From positions 740,364 to 804,363 of the forward strand of contig NZ_KK366004.1 in assembly GCF_000686705.1 (NCBI RefSeq): a stretch of DNA of 64,000 bases, read 5' to 3'. Of the stretch, positions 44,373 to 52,260 are shown piece by piece. Under the pieces are notes generated by a model, which saw only the letters and a program-made list of their open reading frames with translations, ran no database searches and was not told the DNA's origin. The DNA is from Clostridium hydrogeniformans DSM 21757 (GTDB lineage Bacteria; Bacillota; Clostridia; Clostridiales; Clostridiaceae). How positions within the stretch are numbered: position 1 is the stretch's first letter; each line of letters opens with the position of its first letter. The position numbers were made by a program, and so were the translations under genes.

Positions 44373-45470
44373 ATGATAATATTAAATCCTTTTTTAAATG
44401 ATGATCTATTAAAGAAAATAGGGAAAAAGGTAAAAAAAAGTAATAGTTATATACAGTTTTATAAAAATAAGATTTCTAGTTTTCAGGGAGGAAGACAATT
44501 AGCAAGTGATGATTACTTGAAGCATAAAAAAGAAATAGAAGACCTTAGAAGTTCTGTAACCATAGAGGATTTAAAAAATTCTGATATGTTTAAACTAGAT
44601 GAATTATTTTATATTATGATAGAGATTTCAGTATTTCTTATTGGAAGCTTTATGATATATAGATTTTTAGATAAATATAAGTTTATAGCTATTGGGGGAT
44701 TTTTCTTTATATGCGCTACATATTCTATAGTGAGTAGAATATTAAAAAAATCTAGACTTAATAAAAAACACATTGTGGAAGAGTATATAGATGAAGAGGA
44801 CTTTAATGGTCTTAGCAGTGATTTAGCTAGGGTTGAAATAACTAAGGATGAAGAATTTTCTAGTATAGAAGACATTATAAATAAAAATAGACTTCTTTTA
44901 GAAACGGAAGAAAATAATGTGCATGTCTTCTTAAGAATATATGAGGAAATAGAAAACACATTAAAGTATAAAGATTTATTGAATGCCTTATTAGAAAAAA
45001 ATATAGGAGAATATAATTATATATTAAATGGAGTATTTTTTAAGGAAGATATATTTGCAGAAGCTATGTTAATAAAATCAGATTATATTTTTCTTATAAG
45101 ATTTTCGGATATAGAGGGTACACTATTTTATGAAAAAGAAAATCTTCTTTTAGTGGATAAGGGGCTTAAGGTCATAAATTTAAATAAAGAGATAACAACA
45201 TTAAAAGAGAAAACTTTAGGTATAGGAAAGTTATTAAAGGAATCTAAAATAGGACATAAAGAATTAATCCCAATAATAATATGCTTTAATGATAACTGTA
45301 ATATTAGGACAAGGGTACCAGGAATATATCATATAAAGAATATACATGAATTTATAAGAACTTTAAATGATATAAATGATAACCTGATATTTTCTAAGTC
45401 TATTGGACAATCTATAAAAGAAATTTATATAAACAATACAGAAGAAATATTAAAGATAAAAAAGTTGTAG
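44373..45470 (+). CDS. Membrane protein of unknown function
   Basis: 365 residues, family not recognised. A charged N-terminal third (about 1-80), two adjacent membrane helices (about 82-100 and 104-122: MIEISVFLIGSFMIYRF, FIAIGGFFFICATYSIV), then a 240-residue cytosolic part. The segment LIRFSDIEGTLFYEKENLLLVDKGLKV and IIICFNDNCNIRTRVPGIYHIKNIHEFI loosely recalls a NERD-like nuclease-related fold, but catalytic residues are not apparent. ATG after GGGGGAGAGGAG. A terminator overlaps its stop. The next gene is a helical protein of unknown role. Confidence 0.6.
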   Translation: MIILNPFLNDDLLKKIGKKVKKSNSYIQFYKNKISSFQGGRQLASDDYLKHKKEIEDLRSSVTIEDLKNSDMFKLDELFYIMIEISVFLIGSFMIYRFLDKYKFIAIGGFFFICATYSIVSRILKKSRLNKKHIVEEYIDEEDFNGLSSDLARVEITKDEEFSSIEDIINKNRLLLETEENNVHVFLRIYEEIENTLKYKDLLNALLEKNIGEYNYILNGVFFKEDIFAEAMLIKSDYIFLIRFSDIEGTLFYEKENLLLVDKGLKVINLNKEITTLKEKTLGIGKLLKESKIGHKELIPIIICFNDNCNIRTRVPGIYHIKNIHEFIRTLNDINDNLIFSKSIGQSIKEIYINNTEEILKIKKL

Positions 45471-45503
45471 AATAGGGTATATCCCTAAGTCTATGACTTT
45501 TTT
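45459..45503 (+). terminator. Terminator overlapping the stop of the unknown membrane protein
   Basis: Arms AAAAAGT..TAGA and TCTA..ACTTTTTT around an inner TAGGG/CCCTA helix. The TAG stop (45468-45470) is inside the left arm. Confidence 0.65.
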
Positions 45504-45673
45504 CTTTATAAGTTTAAAGAGTTTACTAAATATAATGGACCTTAAAAATTATTTAAGGTAAAGACAATAAGATTTTTTATAATTAATTAATCTTGATAAA
45601 GGCAATATGCAATGATATATTAAATTATAAAGAAAAGGTTCTCTTATATTATTAAAAAGGGGTAGGTAATAAT

Positions 45674-46303
45674 ATGATTAAAACAGATTTAAATGACAAT
45701 ATAGGTGTAGATTTTTCGGAAGAATTAGAAATTTTAATAAAGGAAGATAAAAACTTTAATGAAGAAATAGAAAAGCTTTATAAAAAATATGTAGGGTTTA
45801 ATTCAAGAGCAATAGAAGCTATGGATTTAAGTCAATTAAGTTTTTTATTAAATCATAATAGAATAAAAGATTATAGTAAAATGAGCATTTTAGGAATACT
45901 TCTTATAGAGCATGGAGATAGGATATTTAGTGAAGGAGATAGTGGGTTTAATAAATCTTTAAAAGGGGTAGAGATTTTAAGTGACATATATTTAAATCAT
46001 AGAGAAAGTAAGGTTTGTTTTTATAAGGCTTATTTATTTAGGGCTTTAGATACACTATTACATAAAGAAGATATATTGCCAGTAGAATTAAAAAAGCAGA
46101 TATGTGAGATTTTCTTTAGTACTAAAAATTACAACAAGGCAGTTAAATTAGCATTAGATATAATAAAAGAAGAAAAGTTATATAAGTATACAGCCTTAAA
46201 TATGTTTAAGGAAATCTTAGATGGGAATGAAGAGGATATTAAGAGAAATAATCTTACCATAAAGGAAGTAGAAGAATATTTAAATTATATAGAAAATATT
46301 TAA
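45674..46303 (+). CDS. Alpha-helical protein of unknown function (DUF6483-like)
   Basis: A 209-residue soluble, acidic, all-helical protein without signal or membrane segment. The repeat-like spacing of Ala/Leu in MSILGILLIEHGDRIF, GVEILSDIYLNHRESKVCFYKAYLF and KAVKLALDIIKEEKLY suggests a TPR-like solenoid. It resembles clostridial proteins of DUF6483 type; no function known. ATG after AAAGGGGTAGG. A hairpin (CCTTAAA/TTTAAGG near 45540) lies upstream. ssb follows after 68 bp. Confidence 0.55.
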   Translation: MIKTDLNDNIGVDFSEELEILIKEDKNFNEEIEKLYKKYVGFNSRAIEAMDLSQLSFLLNHNRIKDYSKMSILGILLIEHGDRIFSEGDSGFNKSLKGVEILSDIYLNHRESKVCFYKAYLFRALDTLLHKEDILPVELKKQICEIFFSTKNYNKAVKLALDIIKEEKLYKYTALNMFKEILDGNEEDIKRNNLTIKEVEEYLNYIENI

Positions 46304-46371
46304 TAGGGGAACGTATATTCTTATTTATTGTGGTCAATAATGTAGATAATAATAAATAAGGAGTGATACCT

Positions 46372-46695
46372 ATGAACAATGTATCAATAGTTGGAAGAAT
46401 AACTAAAAGTTTAGAGATTAAAACATATAATGAGGGAGATGGGAAATATACATCTTTCACCATTGCTGTCCAGGAGTACATAGGAAAAGAGGAAAGTGTA
46501 AGTTTTATAGATGTGGTTGCTTTTGGGAAGAAAGCAGAGGTGTTGTGTAGTTATGGAGAAAAAGGAACTCTTATAGCTGTAAACGGTAAGCTTAAAAGTA
46601 GCAACTATATAAATAGAGAGGGAATTAAAAGATATACCACTAATATACTTTTAGAAGACTTTAAGTTTTTAGGAAAGAGTAAAAAGGTAAGCTAA
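46372..46695 (+). CDS. ssb: Short single-stranded DNA-binding protein paralogue
   Basis: A 107-residue OB-fold protein: NNVSIVGRITKSLEIK at the start, FTIAVQEYIGKEESVSFIDVVAFGKKAEVL as the core strands, and LIAVNGKLKSSNYINREG. It stops right after the OB fold at LGKSKKVS, so it lacks the Gly/Gln-rich linker and the acidic DDDIPF-type tip by which SSB recruits partners. The main ssb normally sits between rpsF and rpsR, so this is probably a second copy. ATG 46372 is preferred over GTG 46363, which lies in the ribosome site AAGGAGTG. Confidence 0.82.
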   Translation: MNNVSIVGRITKSLEIKTYNEGDGKYTSFTIAVQEYIGKEESVSFIDVVAFGKKAEVLCSYGEKGTLIAVNGKLKSSNYINREGIKRYTTNILLEDFKFLGKSKKVS

Positions 46696-46851
46696 TAATT
46701 TAGAAGCCTTAGATTTTTCAAAGGGATAGGTTATTATATTAACTTATTATAAGTAGTATAAATAATATAAGGGTGAGAAATGCAAGGTACAATATTGTAT
46801 CAATTATGACTAAATATATTTTAAATAATTATTTAAGAATATCTAGAAAAG

Positions 46852-46893
46852 AGGCTTTAATACTAAATGATGTTTAAACTTAGTATAAAGCCT
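46852..46893. terminator. Bidirectional terminator between ssb and the alanine symporter
   Basis: AGGCTTTAATACTAA (46852-46866) and TTAGTATAAAGCCT (46880-46893) pair with one bulged A. Confidence 0.7.
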
Positions 46894-46947
46894 ACTTTTA
46901 TGTTTATTATATATAAAGTCACTAGGATTTATAAGATAAGAATAGAA

Positions 46948-48306
46948 TTAAGATTTAAGATTTTCTTTGTTTTCATATTCTTTTAATAAATTTGAAACAA
47001 CACCATTTAAGGCAAGTAAAGCAATTAGGTTAGGAATAACCATAAATCCATTAAACATATCGGCTAGTTCCCAAACCAGGTCAACTTTTAAGGTGGAACC
47101 AAGAACTATAAAACATAGAACTATGAGCGCATATATCTTAGTTGCTTTTTTACCAAATAAAAATTTTATATTTAGTTCTCCAAAGAAATACCATCCAACA
47201 ATAGTAGAAAAAGCAAAGAAGAATAGACATATGGCTATGAAATAATTACCAAAGGTACCAAGACCAAGGTTAAATGCATTTTGAGTAAGACTTATGCCAG
47301 TAGTATTACCATCTAATGCACCAGTAGTCAAAATAACAAGGGCAGTTAAAGTTAAGATTATAAAAGTATCTATAAAGACTCCCATTAGGGATACTATACC
47401 TTGATCACAAGGATGTTTTACCTTAGCTATGGCATGGGCATGTGGAGTTGACCCCATTCCAGCTTCATTAGAAAATAATCCACGAGCAACACCATACCTT
47501 ACAGCTTGTTTAATAGTTACCCCGAGAAGACCACCAGTGGCAGCTTCTGGAGAAAATGCACCAACAAAAATAGATTTAAATGCTTCTCCAAGGGAACTTA
47601 TGTTTAGTATTACTATTAAAAGACTACCTAGTATATAAAATAAAGCCATTAAAGGAACTATTTTTTCAGTAACAGAAGCAATTTTGGATATTCCTCCAAA
47701 GAAGATAAAGGCAGCTAATATAGCGACTATTATTCCAGGGATAATAGGATTTATATTAAAAGCATTATTAAAGGCATCCCCAATAGAATTAGCTTGTACC
47801 ATATTACCCATAAAACCAAGAGCAAAAATTATAAGTATTGCAAAAAGCTTTGAAAGAAATTTACCAAACTTACCTTTGAAGGCAGCTTGGATGTAGTAGG
47901 CTGGACCACCAGTTACCTCACCATTTACTGTGGTTTTATATTTCTGAGCAAGAGATGCTTCAGCAAAAATTGTAGACATACCAAAGAAGGCGCTAAGCCA
48001 CATCCAAAATATTGCTCCAGGCCCTCCAGAAGCGATGGCGGTAGCTGCACCTGCTAAGTTTCCAGTACCAACTTGAGCTGCAATTGCTGTAGCTAAGGAT
48101 TGAAAAGATGACATTCCATCTTTATCTGCTTTTGCTCCCTTAAGTGTTAAGCCACCAAAGGTTTTTTTAAAGCTTTCTTTAAATTTTCTAACTTGAATAA
48201 ATTTAAGCTTAAAAGTAAAGAAAATACCAGTACCACATAGGAGAATTAAGAGCAAAAATCCCCAAAATAAAGAATTAATGTTTTTTACTAAGGTCAATAA
48301 ATCCAT
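46948..48306 (-). CDS. Alanine/glycine:cation symporter (AGCS family)
   Basis: A 452-residue membrane transporter with about ten or eleven helices importing alanine or glycine with Na+ or H+. Family pattern: NSLFWGFLLLILLCGTGIFFT at the start, QVGTGNLAGAATAIASGGPGAIFWMW (substrate site region), AYYIQAAFKGK, and GVARGLFSNEAGMGSTPHAHA. ATG after AAGGAGG. Own terminator on the minus strand. With the adjacent peptide transporter it suits an amino-acid-fermenting life. Confidence 0.93.
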   Translation of the reverse strand: MDLLTLVKNINSLFWGFLLLILLCGTGIFFTFKLKFIQVRKFKESFKKTFGGLTLKGAKADKDGMSSFQSLATAIAAQVGTGNLAGAATAIASGGPGAIFWMWLSAFFGMSTIFAEASLAQKYKTTVNGEVTGGPAYYIQAAFKGKFGKFLSKLFAILIIFALGFMGNMVQANSIGDAFNNAFNINPIIPGIIVAILAAFIFFGGISKIASVTEKIVPLMALFYILGSLLIVILNISSLGEAFKSIFVGAFSPEAATGGLLGVTIKQAVRYGVARGLFSNEAGMGSTPHAHAIAKVKHPCDQGIVSLMGVFIDTFIILTLTALVILTTGALDGNTTGISLTQNAFNLGLGTFGNYFIAICLFFFAFSTIVGWYFFGELNIKFLFGKKATKIYALIVLCFIVLGSTLKVDLVWELADMFNGFMVIPNLIALLALNGVVSNLLKEYENKENLKS

Positions 48307-48546
48307 ATAATACCTCCTTATATAAATATAATAAAATTATTCCATAAAATAATGGAAAACATTATTTTAAAAATCAAACATAAGTAAAGAATTAAAATAA
48401 GATTTATAAATAATTAGTTTTGTAAATTATACCACTTAAGATACAATATGCAAAATATTCTGAATCTTATTAAAAAGATTTAGTATAGGGAAAAGTAATA
48501 AATTCTCCATATATTATAGTTTTTCTAAATATCCCTATATAAGAAT

Positions 48547-48601
48547 AAACTCTAACATTAAATGAACTTACTAACATAAAATTCATTTAATATTAGAGTT
48601 T
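48547..48601 (-). terminator. Terminator of the POT transporter gene
   Basis: Twenty-base-pair arms (48547-48566 and 48582-48601). The single imperfect pair is G-U on the minus strand and C-A on the plus strand, so it belongs to the minus-strand transcript. Confidence 0.75.
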
Positions 48602-48620
48602 ATATATTATAGCTAAGTTA

Positions 48621-49982
48621 TTACTCCATCATAGCAGCAAGCCTTTTCCTTATAAGTATAAGGATAAGACCTAAGATAATAACAACAACACCCAATATTG
48701 CGAAGACTTCTAGTTCTCCAAGATCTGTGGCTGCCTTTGCTACATATCCAGATAGTGTAGAGGCTGCAAATGTACTTATAAACCATACTCCAGTAATCAT
48801 AGAGATCAATTTTGCAGGAGCTAATTTACTTACCATAGATAATCCTACTGGTGATAGACAAAGCTCTCCTATGGTTTCAAAGAAATAAAAAGATACAATC
48901 CATATCATAGAAGCCATACCAGATGAATTCTTTTGAAGTACTGCTAGTACAACGAAGAAACATCCAATTCCTAAAAGGATAAGACCAACTCCCATTTTCG
49001 TCGGTATTGAAAGGTCACCATTTTTGCTGCTTGCAAGTTTTACCCAAAGAGCTCCTAGAACTGGAGCAAATGCTACGCAGAATATAGCATTTATAGATTG
49101 GAATGCCGCAGTAGAAATTTCTTTTCCAAATAGGTTTCTATTAACAGACTCTTGTGTAAATAAAGATAGTGAGGTAGCACCTTGCTCAAAACCTATCCAG
49201 AAGAATATAACAAAGAATGCTAATATTAATATAACAATAACTCTTCTTTTTTCTTGAAGGGTTAAAGGTACGGTTGCATTCTTGGAATCAGAAGATTTAG
49301 CTACATAGTTTGGCTTTTCTCCAAGAGTACCTAAATATTTTTTACTACCAGCAATAAAGAAAATAAGTCCTATAAGCATAGATATAGCTGAAGCTAAGAA
49401 AGCATACTTGAAACCATAACTTATAATTTCAGTTCCACTCTTCTTTATAAATATTTGTTCTGCTAAAGCTCCACAAATGAATGGTGATACTGTAGCTCCA
49501 AGGTTAACAAACATATACAGTATAGAAAAGGCTGAATCTTTTCTTACATCTTCCTTGGAGTATAAATCACCAACCATTGTATTTAGATTAGGTTTAAAAA
49601 ATCCATTTCCTAAAGTGATTAAACCTAATGCACAATAAATTAAAACTCTAGATATTCCTAAAAATAATAATACTTGTCCTCCACAGATAAGGATGCATCC
49701 TAGAATTATGGATTTTTTTGTACCTAAATACCTATCAGATACATAACCACCAAGTACAGGCATAAGGTAAACAAGACCACCAAACCAGCCCATAAGTACA
49801 GTAGCAGAGCCCTTAGATAAGCCAAATCCTCCTTTAGCTATTTCAGCAGCTAGATAAAGGATAAGAACGGACTTCATCCCATAATAGGCAAACCTTTCCC
49901 ACATTATGGTTAATCCACAAAGATAGAGCCCCTTTGGATGTTTTAATTTTTGGGTATTTTGTGCAGTTACACTGGAATTCAT
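48621..49982 (-). CDS. POT/PTR-family proton-coupled di/tripeptide transporter
   Basis: A 453-residue MFS transporter with about twelve to fourteen helices. POT signatures: LTIMWERFAYYGMKSVLILYL (the E-x-x-E-R-F-x-Y-Y motif in helix 1), GGYVSDRYLGTKKSI, GNGFFKPNLNTMVGDLY (PTR2 signature 1), and FFETIGELCLSPVGLSMV late in the protein. Imports di- and tripeptides with protons, like DtpT. ATG after AAGGGGG. Several hairpins and a possible CcpA-type operator lie upstream (see 50130-50315). Confidence 0.93.
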   Translation of the reverse strand: MNSSVTAQNTQKLKHPKGLYLCGLTIMWERFAYYGMKSVLILYLAAEIAKGGFGLSKGSATVLMGWFGGLVYLMPVLGGYVSDRYLGTKKSIILGCILICGGQVLLFLGISRVLIYCALGLITLGNGFFKPNLNTMVGDLYSKEDVRKDSAFSILYMFVNLGATVSPFICGALAEQIFIKKSGTEIISYGFKYAFLASAISMLIGLIFFIAGSKKYLGTLGEKPNYVAKSSDSKNATVPLTLQEKRRVIVILILAFFVIFFWIGFEQGATSLSLFTQESVNRNLFGKEISTAAFQSINAIFCVAFAPVLGALWVKLASSKNGDLSIPTKMGVGLILLGIGCFFVVLAVLQKNSSGMASMIWIVSFYFFETIGELCLSPVGLSMVSKLAPAKLISMITGVWFISTFAASTLSGYVAKAATDLGELEVFAILGVVVIILGLILILIRKRLAAMME

Positions 49983-50129
49983 TTTAAATTTCCCCCTTAA
50001 TAAACTGAAATTTATATAAAAATAGCTAGTAGCTACTTTTAACTAAGGAATATTTAGGGATGTATTATTTAAAAACAAAGATATGGTATTATTATGTAAA
50101 ATTAATTAAATGACATCTTTAAAATATCA

Positions 50130-50143
50130 TGAAAACGTTACCT
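50130..50143 (-). promoter_or_regulatory. Possible CcpA-type cre site upstream of the peptide transporter
   Basis: TGAAAACGTTACCT on the plus strand fits the cre pattern TGWNANCGNTNWCA with two mismatches. It lies between the transporter start and the hairpin at 50160. Confidence 0.3.
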
Positions 50144-50159
50144 AAGTAAACAAAAAAAA

Positions 50160-50206
50160 TGGTGTAAATTTCAACAAAATTAACAAAAATGATGAAATTT
50201 ATACCA
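50160..50206 (-). promoter_or_regulatory. Terminator-like hairpin in the leader of the peptide transporter
   Basis: Arms TGGTGTAAATTTCA (50160-50173) and TGAAATTTATACCA (50193-50206). On the minus strand the hairpin is followed at once by eight T's, like an intrinsic terminator or attenuator about 180 bp before the gene. The one imperfect pair is A-C on the minus strand, which weakens it slightly. Confidence 0.45.
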
Positions 50207-50275
50207 CAATTAGATAGGAAAAATATAAAATTATTTATAAGTTTTAATAGAAGTTTAAAAGTTGTACTATTAATG

Positions 50276-50314
50276 AAAAATCCATTTTTTTAGTTGATAA
50301 AAATGGATTTTTTT
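50276..50314. terminator. A/T-flanked hairpin between the hemolysin-III and POT genes
   Basis: AAAAATCCATTTTT (50276-50289) and AAAAATGGATTTTT (50299-50312) with a short loop, T-rich on both strands. Possible extra terminator. Confidence 0.5.
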
Positions 50315-50399
50315 AGGGTTATTAAGGGGAAAGATTTTTATAAAGTGGAGTTTAATTAAGAAAAATAGTTAATTATTTTTATATTATATCTAAAATACA

Positions 50400-50463
50400 C
50401 TAAGAAATTTACAATTCTAATATATTATTATTTAATATATCATTAGAATTATAAATTTCTTAG
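50400..50463 (-). terminator. Terminator of the hemolysin-III gene
   Basis: Long A/T stem with arms 50400-50427 and 50434-50463. The mismatched position is G-U on the minus strand, consistent with the minus-strand transcript. Confidence 0.75.
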
Positions 50464-50498
50464 AGAAAAGCAAAACAGATAGAAATAATTATATAAGA

Positions 50499-51146
50499 TT
50501 AAATTATATAATTAAAAACTAGTATAAAGTGACTTAAGCTGCCTAATAAAACAAAAATATGAAAAAGCTCATGGAATCCAAATTTTAAGCTTATGTTAGG
50601 AGACTTCTTAGCGTAGATAATACCACCTATGGTATAGAATAACCCACCAATAAACATCCATATGAATCCATAGATGTTTAGAATTTTAGATAATGGTGAA
50701 AAGAAGCATACAACTATCCATCCCATGAAAATATAAGTAAAGGTTGATATCCACCTTGGAGCATTGAACCATATCATTTTAAATAGTATGCCTAAAATAG
50801 CTATAGACCAAATACCTATAAGTAATCCCCATTTAAATCCTCCACTTAAAGCAATTAAACAGATGGGAGTATAAGTTCCCGCAATTAAAACAAAAATCAT
50901 GGAATGATCTAATTTCCTCATAAAACTTAGAACTTTTTCACTACTATTTAAAAGGTGATATACTCCAGAAGTTGTATATAGCAGTATTAAACTTAATCCG
51001 AAAATTATGGCAGAACTTAGAGAGGCAGGAGAAAAATTTTTACTAGATAGAACTTTAACTAACATTAAAATTAATCCTACCAAGGATACTATAGCTCCAA
51101 AGACATGGGTGAAACCATTTATGGGTTCTCTAAATTTTTTATTCAT
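50499..51146 (-). CDS. Hemolysin-III/PAQR-family membrane protein
   Basis: A 215-residue protein with seven membrane helices. PAQR/HlyIII features: FREPINGFTHVFGAIVSLVG at the start, TSGVYHLL, LDHSMIFVLIAGTYTPICLIAL, and FHELFHIFVLLGSLSHF at the end, whose His residues and Asp bind zinc in PAQR receptors. The bacterial role is not established; the hemolysin name derives from Bacillus cereus and the family may act as lipid hydrolases. ATG after AAAGGAG. Single gene. Confidence 0.9.
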   Translation of the reverse strand: MNKKFREPINGFTHVFGAIVSLVGLILMLVKVLSSKNFSPASLSSAIIFGLSLILLYTTSGVYHLLNSSEKVLSFMRKLDHSMIFVLIAGTYTPICLIALSGGFKWGLLIGIWSIAILGILFKMIWFNAPRWISTFTYIFMGWIVVCFFSPLSKILNIYGFIWMFIGGLFYTIGGIIYAKKSPNISLKFGFHELFHIFVLLGSLSHFILVFNYII

Positions 51147-51327
51147 AAAATCACTCCTTTAATGTAGATGATATATAACGTAGTTTTAAAAACTATGTAT
51201 TGTTATTTATATATTACAATATGTGTTTCATATAAAACAAATCCATATATATGCCAAATATATAGATAAAATCTAGAATTTCATAGAATTTCTTGAAATA
51301 TCTTTAGTTTTCTTATATTATTAATAT

Positions 51328-51358
51328 AACTACATATAGTTATAGAAACTACATATAG
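51328..51358 (+). repeat. Direct repeat AACTACATATAG upstream of the DUF1836 gene
   Basis: Identical 12-mers at 51328-51339 and 51347-51358 (19-bp offset). The second copy runs into the GGAGATG ribosome site. The placement suits an autoregulatory operator of the DUF1836 protein. Confidence 0.55.
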
Positions 51359-51369
51359 GAGATGAAATA

Positions 51370-51930
51370 ATGAATTTAAATAAGGAAGAACTAGAAGAGA
51401 TTATAAAAAGTATGGATTATAAAAAGGGTATAGATGTTAAAGATATACCATCCTTAGATCTTTATATGGATCAGGTTATAACACTTTTTGAAAATCATTT
51501 AAACTCTACAAGAAGAAATGATGAAGATAAAATTTTGACCAAAACTATGATTAATAATTACGCAAAAGATAAACTCATGATGCCTATAAAAAATAAAAAA
51601 TACACAAGGGAACATATAATAATTTTAATAATCATATATAATTTAAAGCAAAGCTTATCCATTGCTGATATTAAAAGATTATTAGAGCCGGTGGTAGCTA
51701 AAATAAACAATGGGGATAAGGTAGATATAATAGAGCTTTATACTAAGTATTTAAATAATTACTCTAAAGAATTAGATATGTTTAATAATAATATAGTGAA
51801 AATCTTTGAAGGATTAGAAGCGGAGAATTCTGTTGAATTCTTAATCTTATATTTAATAAATAATGCAAATATGTACAAAAGATTAGGAGAGAAACTTATT
51901 GATTTATACTATCCTAAAGATAGTAAATAA
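51370..51930 (+). CDS. DUF1836 family protein, probable DNA-binding regulator
   Basis: 186 residues matching DUF1836: PSLDLYMDQVITLFENHL, LTKTMINNYAKDKLMMPIKNKKYTREHI and LKQSLSIADIKRLLEPV. The central block has the MerR-like winged-helix layout (TMINNYAKDKLMP then helix), so DNA binding is likely though unproven. The C-terminal half is helical. ATG at 51370 with AGGAGATG upstream. Divergent from the hemolysin-III gene. The repeated 12-mer in its leader may be its own binding site. Confidence 0.75.
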   Translation: MNLNKEELEEIIKSMDYKKGIDVKDIPSLDLYMDQVITLFENHLNSTRRNDEDKILTKTMINNYAKDKLMMPIKNKKYTREHIIILIIIYNLKQSLSIADIKRLLEPVVAKINNGDKVDIIELYTKYLNNYSKELDMFNNNIVKIFEGLEAENSVEFLILYLINNANMYKRLGEKLIDLYYPKDSK

Positions 51931-52260
51931 CTAGCATATATAATATACAAGAAGTAATTAATTATTTTAAACAACTAAAGTTTTTAAGAGATTAAAATAA
52001 CCACTATGAAGTTATTAATATTATATAATTTCATAGTGGTATATTTTTAGTTAATTTAATTTTTTATATTATAAAAAACATATAATAGTCATAGTAGTTA
52101 AATGTATAGCTTATATAATATCAATAATTAAAAGGAGTAAACCCTTAATAAATATATAATGATATATTTTAAAATCCTAATAGTGTTTAGTACTTCTTAG
52201 TTTTTAAGATTACACTTTATTATAAGTTTTATATATAGCATAGATTGAATAAAGGATTAA
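51931..52260. other. Intergenic region with the DUF1836 terminator
   Basis: ACCACTATGAAGTTAT (52000-52015) and ATAATTTCATAGTGGT (52025-52040), followed by ATATTTTT, form the terminator; the odd pair is G-U on the plus strand. The other 200 bp up to rocD are AT-rich without a recognised feature. Confidence 0.7.

Noticed and set aside
35234-46700. Accessory region considered as a prophage or integrated element
   Set aside because: No integrase, transposase, phage structural gene, tRNA target or flanking direct repeat was seen, and base composition looks like the neighbours.
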